Shown here in pieces: positions 31,605 to 39,790 of a DNA stretch of 40,253 nucleotides (the first letter of the stretch is position 1; each line of letters starts with the position of its first letter). Below the pieces are notes generated by a model. It searched no databases, was not told the DNA's origin, and was given only the letters and a program-made list of their open reading frames with translations. The stretch spans positions 255,331 to 295,583 of the forward strand of contig NZ_BMVJ01000008.1 of NCBI RefSeq assembly GCF_014650655.1. The letters run 5' to 3'. The stretch comes from Streptomyces anandii JCM 4720 (lineage in GTDB: Bacteria > Actinomycetota > Actinomycetes > Streptomycetales > Streptomycetaceae). A program made the translations under genes and the position numbers.

Positions 31605-32397
31605 CCTGGACCACCACCCGCCGGGTCGCGGCCCGCTGCAGCAGCCGCCCGGTGCCGAGGAGCGCCACCGCCCACGCGCCCTGGAAGGCGAGGGTGGCCG
31701 GGACGTCCGCGTGTCCGAGCAGCACGTCGGCGGGGGCCTGGAGCAGCGAGGACCACGGCAGGGCGCGGACGACCTCGCCGAGGGTGCCGGGGAAGACGTT
31801 GAGCGGGAGCAGCATGCCCGAGCAGAAGAAACCGGCGAGCCAGGCCATCTGCACCACTCCGGTGCCGTCCATCAGCCAGAACGCGCTCAGCGCGACCAGG
31901 AAGCGGATGCCGAATCCGACGAGCATCGCCAGCAGTACGGTCCCGGCGAAGGCGACCCAGGTCAGCGGGTCCGACGGCAGCGCGACCGGGAAGCACAACG
32001 CGCCGAAGACGAAGGGGACGACGCCCCGGCCGACCAGCTGGAACAGCGCCCGGCCCACGTCGGCGGAGAGCCACCACAGCTGCAGGTCGGCGGGGCGGTA
32101 GAGGTCGATGGCGATGTCACCCGTACGGATGCGTTCCATCAGCTCGTCCTCCACCCCGCCGCCGCCGAGGGCGAGCGCCGCGAGGAAGGCCTGGCCGAGC
32201 CAGACGTACGTGACCGCCTGCGCGCGGTCGTAGCCGCCGAGGTGCGGGCGTACGTCCCACAGGGCGAGGTAGGTGTAGACGAGGATCAGGCCGAAAACCG
32301 TGTTCGTGAACACCCCGGCCGCCGTCGCCGTCCGATACGTCGCGTACCGTCTGAATCCCCCCGCCGCGACGGCCGCGTACAACCGCCCAGCGCCCAC
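31597..32397 (-). CDS. ABC-2 type permease (first gene of the ABC operon)
   Basis: A 266-residue permease with about six membrane segments, including TATAAGVFTNTVFGLILVYTYLAL, FGALCFPVALP, WVAFAGTVLLAMLVGFGIRFLVALSAFWL and GAWAVALLGTGRLL. The segment MERIRTGDIAIDLYRPADLQLWWL is characteristic of the COG4587-type partner of COG4586 ATPases. It starts at GTG 32397 with GGAAGG about 10 bases upstream and is the first gene of the operon permease-permease-ATPase-DUF1707. It is divergent from the penicillin-binding protein gene. Cargo is unknown; a lipid or envelope-related substrate is only a guess from the DUF1707 gene downstream. Confidence 0.92.
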   Translation of the reverse strand: MGAGRLYAAVAAGGFRRYATYRTATAAGVFTNTVFGLILVYTYLALWDVRPHLGGYDRAQAVTYVWLGQAFLAALALGGGGVEDELMERIRTGDIAIDLYRPADLQLWWLSADVGRALFQLVGRGVVPFVFGALCFPVALPSDPLTWVAFAGTVLLAMLVGFGIRFLVALSAFWLMDGTGVVQMAWLAGFFCSGMLLPLNVFPGTLGEVVRALPWSSLLQAPADVLLGHADVPATLAFQGAWAVALLGTGRLLQRAATRRVVVQGG

Positions 32398-32472
32398 GTC
32401 AACCGCCTTCCAGGTCCACCGACACCGAAGCGCAGGAGCCTAGTGCGTGCGTGATGTGGCGTGCCACGCGTT

Positions 32473-32497
32473 TTCCGGCCCGAACGAATGGCCGGAA
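32473..32497. promoter_or_regulatory. Perfect inverted repeat upstream of the PBP gene
   Basis: The arms TTCCGGCC and GGCCGGAA are perfect complements with a 9-base spacer, in the 203-bp divergent region between the ABC operon and the PBP gene, about 104 bases before the PBP start. It is a candidate operator for either gene. Confidence 0.45.
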
Positions 32498-32600
32498 CCG
32501 GGAACGGAACGGTTGGTGCGAGAGTCTTCATCCGGGGGCGCACAAGGCGCATGAGGGCGTACGGGAACGTACGAGGCGAAAACAGGAGTCCGTGCACGAC

Positions 32601-35600
32601 ATGAACGACGAGCCGCAGCCGCAGCACCCACCCCGGGACGGGGCCCCCGACACCCCGACGGGCACGGCCCCGGGCACGGGCAGGAACGCGGGCGAGGCTG
32701 CGGACTCGGGCGCGGCCCGGGCGAAGGATTCGGGCGCGGCCCGGGCCGGGGATGTGGGCGAGGGCCCGGCCAAGGGCGCGGGCGAGGGCCCAGGGGAAGG
32801 CCCGGCCGAGAGCACGGGCGCGGCGCGGGCGGAGGGCACGCGCAAGGGCTCAGCCGGCAAGCCGGCCCCGGGCGCGGACGCGACCGGGGGCTCGGTCGAG
32901 GCCCCGGTCGAGGGCTCGGGCAAGGACACCGCCGAGGGCTCGGGCAAGGACACCGCCATCGGCTCTGCCGAGGGCTCGGGCAAGGCCCCGGCCGAGAGCA
33001 CGGCCGACGCTCCGGCCGAGAGCCCGGCCGGTGAGCCGGACAGGGGCTCGGCCGAAGCCTCGGGCGGCGGCAAGGGCCCGGCCGCGGGCGCGGGAGCCGG
33101 CGCTCCGGCCAAGAGCCCGGCGACGGCCCCGGCCGGGAGGCCGGACACGGGTCCGGCTGAGGACTCGACCCAGGTCCTCAGCAGAGCCGCCACCCAGCCC
33201 TCGGGCAACGCCGCCACCCAGCCCTCGGGCAACGTCAGCGCCCAGGCCTCCGGCAGCCCCTCCGCGCCCCCGGGCCGGACGACCCCGGATCCCCGCCCCG
33301 CGCCTCCCGCGCCCCGCTCAACCACCCCCTCCAATGCACCCGTTGGGGGCGCCGGCGCAGGCAAGGCCGGGCGGCGGCGGCGTACCGGGTGGCGGCGGTT
33401 GTTCCCGACCTGGCGGATGGTGCTGGGCGGGTTCATCACCGTCGTACTGCTCGTGATCGGCGCGTTCTTCCTCGGGTACTCCCTCGTGAAGATCCCGCCC
33501 GCCAACGCGCTGGCCATGAAGCAGGCCAACGTGTACCTGTACGCCGACGGCACCGAGATCGCGCGTGACGGCGACATCAACCGGGAGAACGTCACCCTCG
33601 ACCAGGTCTCCATGAACGCCCAGCACGCCGTGCTCGCCGCCGAGGACCGGGACTTCTACACCGAGTCCGCCATCGACCCCAAGGCGATGGTGCGGGCGGC
33701 CTGGAACACGGCCACCGGCAAGGGCCGACAGTCCGGTTCGACGATCACGCAGCAGTACGTGAAGAACTACTACCTGGGCCAGGAACAGACCGTCACCCGC
33801 AAGGTGAAGGAGTTCTTCATCTCGATCAAGCTGGACCGCAACGAGTCCAAGTCGAAGATCCTCGAGGGCTACCTCAACACCAGCTACTTCGGCCGCAACG
33901 CCTACGGCATCCAGGCCGCCGCCCAGGCCTACTACGGCGTCAAGGCCAAGGACCTCGACCCGGCCCGCGCCGCCTACCTCGCCGCGCTGGTCAACGCCCC
34001 CAGCGAGTACGACGTCTCGGCCCACCCCGAGAACAAGGCGGCCGCCGTGGCCCGCTGGAACTACGTCCTGGACGGCATGGTCAAGCAGGGCTGGCTCAGC
34101 GCCTCCGAGCGGGCCGGGATGAAGTTCCCGACGCCCAAGGAGGCCACCGTCCCCACCACCATGTCCGGACAGCGCGGCTACCTCGTCCGCGCCATCAAGG
34201 ACTACCTCGCCGCCAACAAGATCCTCAGCGAGGACGAGCTCGCCGCCGGCGGCTACCGCATCACGACCACCCTGCAGAAGAACAAGCAGAACGCCTTCGT
34301 GAAGGCCGTCGACGACCGGCTGATGTCCAAGCTCGACAAGAAGAACCGCAAGGTCGACACCTACGTACGGGCCGGCGGCGCCGCCGTCGACCCCAAGACC
34401 GGCGAGGTCGTCGCCCTCTACGGCGGCATCGACTACGTCAAGCAGTACACGAACAACGCCACCCGCCGGGACTTCCAGGTCGGCTCCACCTTCAAGCCGT
34501 TCGTGCTCACCTCCGCCATCCAGAACCACTCCACCACCCTCGACGGCCGCACCATCACCCCCGGCACCGTCTACGACGGCACCAACCAGCGCCCCGTCCA
34601 GGGCTGGGCCGGCGGCTCCTACGCGCCCGAGAACGAGGACCAGCACTCCTACGGCAACATCACCGTGCGCGAGGCCACCGACAAGTCCGTCAACGCCGTG
34701 TACGCGCAGATGGCCGTGGACGTCGGCCCCGACAAGGTCAGGGACACCGCGACCGCCCTCGGCATCCCCGGCAGCACCCCGGACCTGACCCCCACCCCGT
34801 CCATCGCGCTCGGCCCGGCCACCGCCAGCGTCCTCGACATGGCCGAGGCCTACGCCACGCTCGCCAACCACGGCGAACACGGCATGTACACCATCCTCAA
34901 GAAGATCACCAAGGACGGCACCGACGCCGTACAGCTGCCGGAACGGCAGACGGCGCAGGCCGTCAGCCGCGAGGCCGCCGACACCACCACCTCCGTCCTG
35001 CGGTCGGTCGTCCAGAACGGCACCGCGACCGCCGCGCAGGGCGCCGGCCGCCCCGCCGCCGGCAAGACCGGCACCGCCGAGGAGGACACCGCGGCCTGGT
35101 TCGCCGGCTATACCCCCGACCTGGCCACCGTCGTCTCCGTCATGGGTCAGGACCCCGTCACCGCCGCGCACAAGTCGCTGTACGGCGCGATGGGCCTCCC
35201 CCGTGTCAACGGCGGCGGCGCGCCCGCCGAGATCTGGGCGCAGTTCACCCGGGACGCCCTGGAGGGCACCCCGGCCACCGACTTCGACCTCCAGGTGCAG
35301 AACGGCGCCGACCAGCTCCAGCAGCCGCCGTCCACGGGGCCGTCCTCGCCGACGCCGGGCACCGGCGGCCAGGACAACGGCGGCACCCCGGGCACCGGCA
35401 CCGGCGGCCAGGACACCCAGGGCCAGGACCAGGGCCAGACAGGCGACCAGACCGGAGGCACCACCGGAGGCACCCCGACCACCGGAGGCACCGGCGGCAC
35501 CCCCACCACGGGCGGCACCGGCGGCACCCCGACCACCGGCGGCCAGACCGGCGGGAACAACGGCGGCACGGGCGGCACCCCCACCACCGGAGGCACCGAC

Positions 35601-35726
35601 GGCGGCACCACCTCCGGCACGGACACCGGGGGCAACGACGCGGGCGGCGGCCAGGGCGGCACCGTCACCGGCACCAGCGACGGCGGGACGACGGCGGGCA
35701 CGGCGGCCGGACCGCCCGGCGGCTGA
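32601..35726 (+). CDS. Class A penicillin-binding protein (transglycosylase/transpeptidase)
   Basis: About 1041 residues. A disordered cytoplasmic Ala/Gly/Glu/Ser/Pro region occupies 1-270, and a membrane segment follows (MVLGGFITVVLLVIGAFFLGYS, 273-295). The GT51 transglycosylase has catalytic Glu348 in AAEDRDFY and SGSTITQQYVKN further on. The transpeptidase domain has STFK (Ser629), SVN (Ser696) and KTGT (Lys822). All catalytic motifs are intact, so it should polymerise and cross-link peptidoglycan. From about residue 905 the tail is a Gly/Thr-rich repeat (TGGTGGTP-like), likely extending into the wall. AGGAG lies 12 bases before ATG 32601 and 3 bases before GTG 32592, so the start is between these two. 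A hairpin terminator follows. Confidence 0.95.
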   Translation: MNDEPQPQHPPRDGAPDTPTGTAPGTGRNAGEAADSGAARAKDSGAARAGDVGEGPAKGAGEGPGEGPAESTGAARAEGTRKGSAGKPAPGADATGGSVEAPVEGSGKDTAEGSGKDTAIGSAEGSGKAPAESTADAPAESPAGEPDRGSAEASGGGKGPAAGAGAGAPAKSPATAPAGRPDTGPAEDSTQVLSRAATQPSGNAATQPSGNVSAQASGSPSAPPGRTTPDPRPAPPAPRSTTPSNAPVGGAGAGKAGRRRRTGWRRLFPTWRMVLGGFITVVLLVIGAFFLGYSLVKIPPANALAMKQANVYLYADGTEIARDGDINRENVTLDQVSMNAQHAVLAAEDRDFYTESAIDPKAMVRAAWNTATGKGRQSGSTITQQYVKNYYLGQEQTVTRKVKEFFISIKLDRNESKSKILEGYLNTSYFGRNAYGIQAAAQAYYGVKAKDLDPARAAYLAALVNAPSEYDVSAHPENKAAAVARWNYVLDGMVKQGWLSASERAGMKFPTPKEATVPTTMSGQRGYLVRAIKDYLAANKILSEDELAAGGYRITTTLQKNKQNAFVKAVDDRLMSKLDKKNRKVDTYVRAGGAAVDPKTGEVVALYGGIDYVKQYTNNATRRDFQVGSTFKPFVLTSAIQNHSTTLDGRTITPGTVYDGTNQRPVQGWAGGSYAPENEDQHSYGNITVREATDKSVNAVYAQMAVDVGPDKVRDTATALGIPGSTPDLTPTPSIALGPATASVLDMAEAYATLANHGEHGMYTILKKITKDGTDAVQLPERQTAQAVSREAADTTTSVLRSVVQNGTATAAQGAGRPAAGKTGTAEEDTAAWFAGYTPDLATVVSVMGQDPVTAAHKSLYGAMGLPRVNGGGAPAEIWAQFTRDALEGTPATDFDLQVQNGADQLQQPPSTGPSSPTPGTGGQDNGGTPGTGTGGQDTQGQDQGQTGDQTGGTTGGTPTTGGTGGTPTTGGTGGTPTTGGQTGGNNGGTGGTPTTGGTDGGTTSGTDTGGNDAGGGQGGTVTGTSDGGTTAGTAAGPPGG

Positions 35727-35755
35727 CCCCGCGCGTGACGGGGGCGGAACGCGGC

Positions 35756-35789
35756 GGAGGGGCCGGCGACCTGGGTCGCCGGCCCCTCC
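35756..35789. terminator. Strong hairpin after the PBP gene
   Basis: GGAGGGGCCGGCGACC and GGTCGCCGGCCCCTCC are perfect complements over 16 positions with only two bases between, so the real loop opens a few pairs. It starts 30 bases after the PBP stop and lies 57 bases beyond the stop of the convergent GroES-like gene, serving either strand. Confidence 0.65.
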
Positions 35790-35815
35790 AGGCCTCTGGG
35801 GACGTACTGCTCGCC

Positions 35816-35846
35816 GACTCGCGGACTCGCGGACTCGCGGACTCGC
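35816..35846. repeat. 8-bp tandem repeat at the 3' end of the GroES-like gene
   Basis: GACTCGCG is repeated three times plus seven bases of a fourth copy. It directly abuts the TAA stop (plus-strand TTA at 35847-35849) of the minus-strand GroES-like gene and follows the PBP terminator. Confidence 0.8.
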
Positions 35847-36203
35847 TTACAGATACAGACCGGTGGAGTCCTCCGACCCCTCGAACCGGTCCGCGGCCAC
35901 CGCGTGCAGATCACGCTCGCGCATCAGCACGTAGGCGATACCCCGTACCTCCACCTCGGCGCGGTCCTCCGGGTCGTACAGCACACGGTCGCCCGGCTCC
36001 ACGGTGCGCACGTTCTGCCCGACCGCGACGACCTCCGCCCAGGCCAGCCGGCGTCCGACCGCCGCCGTGGCGGGGATCAGGATGCCGCCGCCCGAACGCC
36101 GTTCGCCCTCGCTGGTGTCCTGCCGGACCAGCACGCGGTCGTGCAGCATCCGGATCGGCAGCTTGTCGTGCTGGGTGCTGTGCTCGTTTCTGTTGGCGCT
36201 CAC
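35847..36203 (-). CDS. GroES/Cpn10-like protein without an adjacent GroEL
   Basis: A 118-residue protein. The Cpn10 fold is evident: LPIRMLHDRVLVRQDTSEGE, the mobile-loop equivalent RSGGGILIPATA (family pattern S-x-G-G-I-V-L), and WAEVVAVGQNVRTVEPGDRVLYDPED. It has extra residues before and after the core compared with ~100-residue GroES, with an N-terminal polar tail of about 15 residues. No groEL follows or precedes it. It may be a second, divergent co-chaperonin, as is conserved in this position in streptomycetes as far as I recall. GTG start has AGGTAGG upstream, though spacing is not ideal. Confidence 0.85.
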   Translation of the reverse strand: MSANRNEHSTQHDKLPIRMLHDRVLVRQDTSEGERRSGGGILIPATAAVGRRLAWAEVVAVGQNVRTVEPGDRVLYDPEDRAEVEVRGIAYVLMRERDLHAVAADRFEGSEDSTGLYL

Positions 36204-36258
36204 ACCTCGAACCTACCTGCCTGGAGAGGATCCGTACGCCAGTGGGTCGCCGTGCCGC

Positions 36259-36588
36259 TCAGCCCCGGCGCCTGCGCGCGCCCAGGGCCAGCAGTCCGAC
36301 CAGTCCCACCGCCACGAGCGCGACCGGCACGACCCGCTCCAGACGCGGCGCGCCCTCCTCGTCCACGAACTGCGCCCGCACATCGCTCACCACGCGGTTG
36401 ACCTGCACATAGGCCCGCCCGAGGGTGTTGTCGATGTTGGAGACGACCTTGGCCTTGGCGTCCCCGACGATGGTCTTCGGGTGCACGCGCACCCCGATCT
36501 CGTCGAGCGTCTCGGCGAGCACCTCGCGGCGGCGCCTGATGTCCGCCTCGATCTCAGCCGGGGTTCTGGTGTCCGCGGTGTCCGCCAC
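36259..36588 (-). CDS. DUF3618 family protein
   Basis: A 109-residue protein. The DUF3618 start is clear: TRTPAEIEADIRRRREVLAETLDEI (residues ~8-32), then a helical middle, and one C-terminal membrane segment (VVPVALVAVGLVGLLALG) followed by Arg-Arg-Arg-Arg. It is thus a small tail-anchored protein with a helical cytoplasmic domain. Function is unknown. GTG 36588 has GGAGG 8 bases upstream, which decides the start against a longer open frame. It is divergent from the bcp gene and lies upstream of the GroES-like gene on the same strand. Confidence 0.88.
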   Translation of the reverse strand: MADTADTRTPAEIEADIRRRREVLAETLDEIGVRVHPKTIVGDAKAKVVSNIDNTLGRAYVQVNRVVSDVRAQFVDEEGAPRLERVVPVALVAVGLVGLLALGARRRRG

Positions 36589-36724
36589 CGTACCGCCTCC
36601 GAAGTCAACTGATGCCTGTTCAGCACAGTCTGTCAGCTCTCGCCACGACCGCGCTGTCGGCACCCCCGGTTACCCTCGGAGCGACACGGTATTGCCGGCG
36701 ACACGCACGAGGAGACGACCTTCG

Positions 36725-37192
36725 ATGACCGAGCGACTCCAGCCCGGGGACGCGGCCCCCGACTTCACCCTCCCCGACGCCGACGGCAACGAGGTCTCGC
36801 TGTCCGGCCACAAGGGCCGCAAGGTCATCGTGTACTTCTACCCGGCCGCCCTCACCCCCGGCTGCACCAAGCAGGCCTGCGACTTCACCGACAACCTGGA
36901 GCTGCTGGCCGGCGCGGGGTACGACGTGATCGGCATCTCCCCCGACAAGCCGGAGAAGCTCGCCAAGTTCCGGGAGAAGGAGTCCCTGCGGATCACCCTC
37001 CTCGCCGACCCCGACAAGCAGGTCCTCCAGGCCTACGGCGCCTTCGGCGAGAAGAAGCTCTACGGCAAGACGGTCACCGGCGTCATCCGCTCCACGGTGA
37101 TCGTCGACGAGGAGGGCAAGGTCGAACGTGCCCTCTACAACGTCAAGGCCACCGGCCACGTGGCCAAGATCATCAAGGATCTGGGGATCTGA
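36725..37192 (+). CDS. bcp: Thioredoxin-dependent peroxiredoxin, BCP/PrxQ type
   Basis: A 155-residue peroxiredoxin. The catalytic region is FYPAALTPGCTKQACDF with the peroxidatic Cys47 and the resolving Cys52, five residues apart, the spacing of the BCP/PrxQ class. The core GDAAPDFTLPDADGNEVSLSGHKGRKVIVYFYP and the later GVIRSTVIVDEEGKV are typical. It reduces hydrogen peroxide and organic hydroperoxides using thioredoxin. One unusual point is Ala at residue 42 where many relatives have Lys/Arg-like residues (YPKAxTPGC), without likely effect. AGGAGA lies about 8-10 bases before the ATG. It lies upstream of the HNH gene with a 74-bp gap. Confidence 0.95.
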   Translation: MTERLQPGDAAPDFTLPDADGNEVSLSGHKGRKVIVYFYPAALTPGCTKQACDFTDNLELLAGAGYDVIGISPDKPEKLAKFREKESLRITLLADPDKQVLQAYGAFGEKKLYGKTVTGVIRSTVIVDEEGKVERALYNVKATGHVAKIIKDLGI

Positions 37193-37266
37193 GACGTGAC
37201 TGTCCGATAACCGGTTCGTTACTCCGTACGAGGCCACGAACACGCGGCCGAGAACGGAGGGGATCC

Positions 37267-37701
37267 ATGGGGGCCAGTGCGTACACCAAGGAGCGCCTGG
37301 AGAAAGCGGACAACGGTGGGCAGCGTGCCACACTCCTGAAGTGGATCGCGGAGCAAGGCCTGTCGACCGCACACTTCCTGGGGCAGGCTCATCGGCGGGG
37401 AAAACCGTCCACCACCAGCAAGAGCCCTGATGAGGTACTGGTCCAAGGAGACGGCAAACGGCGGACCAAGACCTCACAACTGCGCCGCGCGCTCCGAGAG
37501 GCCGGTGTGCGCGAGGAGTGTGCAAGGTGCGGGACAGGGCCCGAGTGGCTCGGGAAGCCGATGACGCTGGAGGTCGACCACATCAACGGGGACTGGAGCG
37601 ACAATCGGAGGGAGAACCTACGGCTGTTGTGTCCCAACTGCCGCGCGATCACCAGTACCTGGTGCCGAGGCGGACACCGAACGCGTAGCACAGTAAGGTA
37701 G
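37267..37701 (+). CDS. HNH nuclease-domain protein
   Basis: A 144-residue protein. A helical N-terminal half (AYTKERLEKADNGGQRATLLKW) precedes the HNH core: CARCG with the first Cys pair, EVDHINGDWSDNRRENLRLLCPNCRA with the D-H-x-N-G and the N-L-x-x-x-C-P-x-C elements. The zinc-binding Cys pairs and the catalytic His are all present. It resembles the small HNH proteins of actinophages and of streptomycete chromosomes. GGAGGGG precedes the ATG at an ideal distance. It ends 11 bp before the tRNA-like gene, on the same strand. Codon use is less GC-biased than its neighbours, so acquisition is plausible. Function, DNA cutting or other, is untested. Confidence 0.9.
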   Translation: MGASAYTKERLEKADNGGQRATLLKWIAEQGLSTAHFLGQAHRRGKPSTTSKSPDEVLVQGDGKRRTKTSQLRRALREAGVREECARCGTGPEWLGKPMTLEVDHINGDWSDNRRENLRLLCPNCRAITSTWCRGGHRTRSTVR

Positions 37702-37712
37702 GTCTGACTCAC

Positions 37713-37784
37713 GCGCCCGTACGCCAACGGCGAGCGGCAACCTTTAGGTGGTTGTGTTTGTCGGTTCGAATCCGACCGGGCGTA
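37713..37784 (+). tRNA. Non-canonical tRNA-like gene, apparent anticodon TAG
   Basis: A cloverleaf can be drawn. The acceptor is GCGCCCG/CGGGCGT (7 bp, one G-U), followed by a single A. The T arm is GTCGG-TTCGAAT-CCGAC, an excellent canonical match. The anticodon arm is CAACC-TTTAGGT-GGTTG, which puts TAG at 34-36 (reads CUA, Leu). The D arm is poor, at best GCC/GGC. The variable region is about five bases, whereas normal tRNA-Leu has a long variable arm. The total is only 72 bases and no CCA is encoded. So it is not a normal tRNA-Leu. It resembles the non-canonical tRNAs reported in Streptomyces (the tRNA-ReX group, recalled from memory, unchecked). Confidence 0.6.
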
Positions 37785-37795
37785 CAGCCAGGAAC

Positions 37796-37826
37796 GGCCC
37801 GTACCTTGAATTCAAAGGTACGGGCC
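37796..37826. terminator. Bidirectional hairpin between tRNA-like gene and rdgB
   Basis: GGCCCGTACCTT and AAGGTACGGGCC are perfect 12-bp complements around a 7-base loop (GAATTCA). It begins 12 bases past the tRNA-like gene and ends 13 bases before the minus-strand rdgB stop. It should end transcription from both sides. Confidence 0.75.
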
Positions 37827-37838
37827 CCTTCCGTGGGC

Positions 37839-38441
37839 TCAGCCCAGCAACTCCCGTACCACCGGCACCAGTGCCCGGAAGGCCTTGCCGCGGTGGCTGA
37901 TGGCGTTCTTCTCCTCGGGGGTCAGTTCCGCGCAGGTCCGGGTGTCGGTGTCCGGCTGGAGGATCGGGTCGTAGCCGAAGCCGTTGGTGCCGGCGGGTTC
38001 GAAGCGGAGGGTGCCGCGGAGTCGGCCCTCGACGACCCGCTCGGTGCCGTCGGGCAGGGCCAGGGCCGCCGCGCAGGCGAAGTGGGCCGCGCGGTGGTCC
38101 TCGGAGATGTCGGCAAGCTGGGCGAGGAGCAGGTCGAGGTTGGCCTTGTCGTCGCCGTGGCGGCCGGCCCAGCGGGCGGAGAAGATGCCGGGGGCGCCGC
38201 CGAGGACGTCGACGCAGAGGCCGGAATCGTCGGCGACGGCGGGCAGGCCGGTGGCCCGGGCCAGGGCGTGGGCCTTGAGGAGGGCGTTCTCGGCGAAGGT
38301 CACGCCCGTTTCCCTGACGTCGGGGATCTCCGGGTAGGCGTCGGTGCCGACCAGTTCGTGGGGCAGGCCTGCGTCGGTGAGGATCGCCCTGAGCTCGGTG
38401 ATCTTTCCGGCGTTGCGGGTGGCGAGGATCAAGCGGGTCAT
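37839..38441 (-). CDS. rdgB: RdgB/HAM1 non-canonical purine NTP pyrophosphatase
   Basis: A 200-residue protein. Signature segments are TRLILATRNAGKITELRAIL at the start (the substrate-binding S/T-x-N-x-x-K), ETGVTFAENALLKA, and TGLPAVADDSGLCVDVLGGAPGIFSARWAG with the metal-binding acidic residues. The C-terminal end is EKNAISHRGKAFRAL. It hydrolyses dITP, XTP and dHAPTP to monophosphates and so keeps deaminated purines out of DNA and RNA. ATG 38441 has GGGGGG about 8 bases upstream. The order rph, small lipoprotein, rdgB on the minus strand suggests an operon, which is common in actinobacteria for rph and rdgB. Confidence 0.96.
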   Translation of the reverse strand: MTRLILATRNAGKITELRAILTDAGLPHELVGTDAYPEIPDVRETGVTFAENALLKAHALARATGLPAVADDSGLCVDVLGGAPGIFSARWAGRHGDDKANLDLLLAQLADISEDHRAAHFACAAALALPDGTERVVEGRLRGTLRFEPAGTNGFGYDPILQPDTDTRTCAELTPEEKNAISHRGKAFRALVPVVRELLG

Positions 38442-38452
38442 GCCCCCCAGTA

Positions 38453-38866
38453 TCAGGGGGTGCAGACCTTGGTGAGCTCGCCGGCCGCGTCGGTGACGGG
38501 GCTGATGTCGGGGGTGTCGTCGCCGTTCTTGATGGCGGTGCGGACGTTGGACACCGCGCGGCTGAGGTCGTCGACCGCCTTGTTGACGTCGGCGTCGTCG
38601 GTCTTGTCGCCGATCTTGCGCAGGTTGCTGTCGATGGCGGCGAGGGACTCGTCGGTCTGCGTCGGGTCGTTCGCCGCGTTCCGCACGGCCTGCTGGAGGT
38701 CGGTGACGCTGTCGGCGATGGAGTCGGCGGTCTGGACGCAGTCGAGCGCCTTGTTCACGGCCGAGCAGGCGGCCGTCGTCGTCAGGGTCAGGGCGACGAG
38801 CGCGGTGGCGGCGATGGTGGCGCCGGTGCGGGCTCGGTGGCGGTGACGTCGGCGGCTCGCGGGCAT
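38453..38866 (-). CDS. Small secreted or lipoprotein, helical
   Basis: A 137-residue protein. A basic start (RRRHRHRART) leads to a hydrophobic stretch (GATIAATALVALTLTTTAAC). The TTAAC-Ser ending resembles a lipobox, so lipid attachment at Cys34 is likely though not certain. The mature part is helical with a repeated heptad-like pattern (SIADSVTDLQQAVRNAAND, LAAIDSNLRKIGDKTDDADV, AVDDLSRAVSNVRTAI), and two Cys (near 43 and 135) could pair. Function is unknown. It lies between rph and rdgB with an 11-bp gap to rdgB, so they are likely co-transcribed. The ATG has GAGAGGA about 15 bases upstream, a weak site. Confidence 0.82.
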   Translation of the reverse strand: MPASRRRHRHRARTGATIAATALVALTLTTTAACSAVNKALDCVQTADSIADSVTDLQQAVRNAANDPTQTDESLAAIDSNLRKIGDKTDDADVNKAVDDLSRAVSNVRTAIKNGDDTPDISPVTDAAGELTKVCTP

Positions 38867-38991
38867 GGCGTACGGTTCCTCTCCCCGTTGCTGGCCGGGC
38901 GTACGGCGGTGTGCCGTACGCCCGTACCGGTAGGGACGCGGGCAGGGGGGAGAGAGGTTGCCCGCGGCGGCCGCGTTTCTTGGGGTCCCCT

Positions 38992-39726
<735 letters not shown>

Positions 39727-39790
39727 GCCGCCGAGCCTAGCCCGCCGGGCCCGTTCCCCATTACGGGAGCCCGGCCCCCCTGCGGAATAC

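Noticed and set aside
33318..35171. A 617-codon minus-strand frame opposite the PBP gene
   Set aside because: It is the antisense shadow of a gene with intact catalytic motifs; the product is Gly/Val/Leu-rich without a domain, as expected of GC3-biased DNA.
37713..37784. Ordinary tRNA-Leu(TAG)
   Set aside because: The long variable arm of class II tRNAs is missing and the D arm does not pair normally; kept only as a tRNA-like gene.
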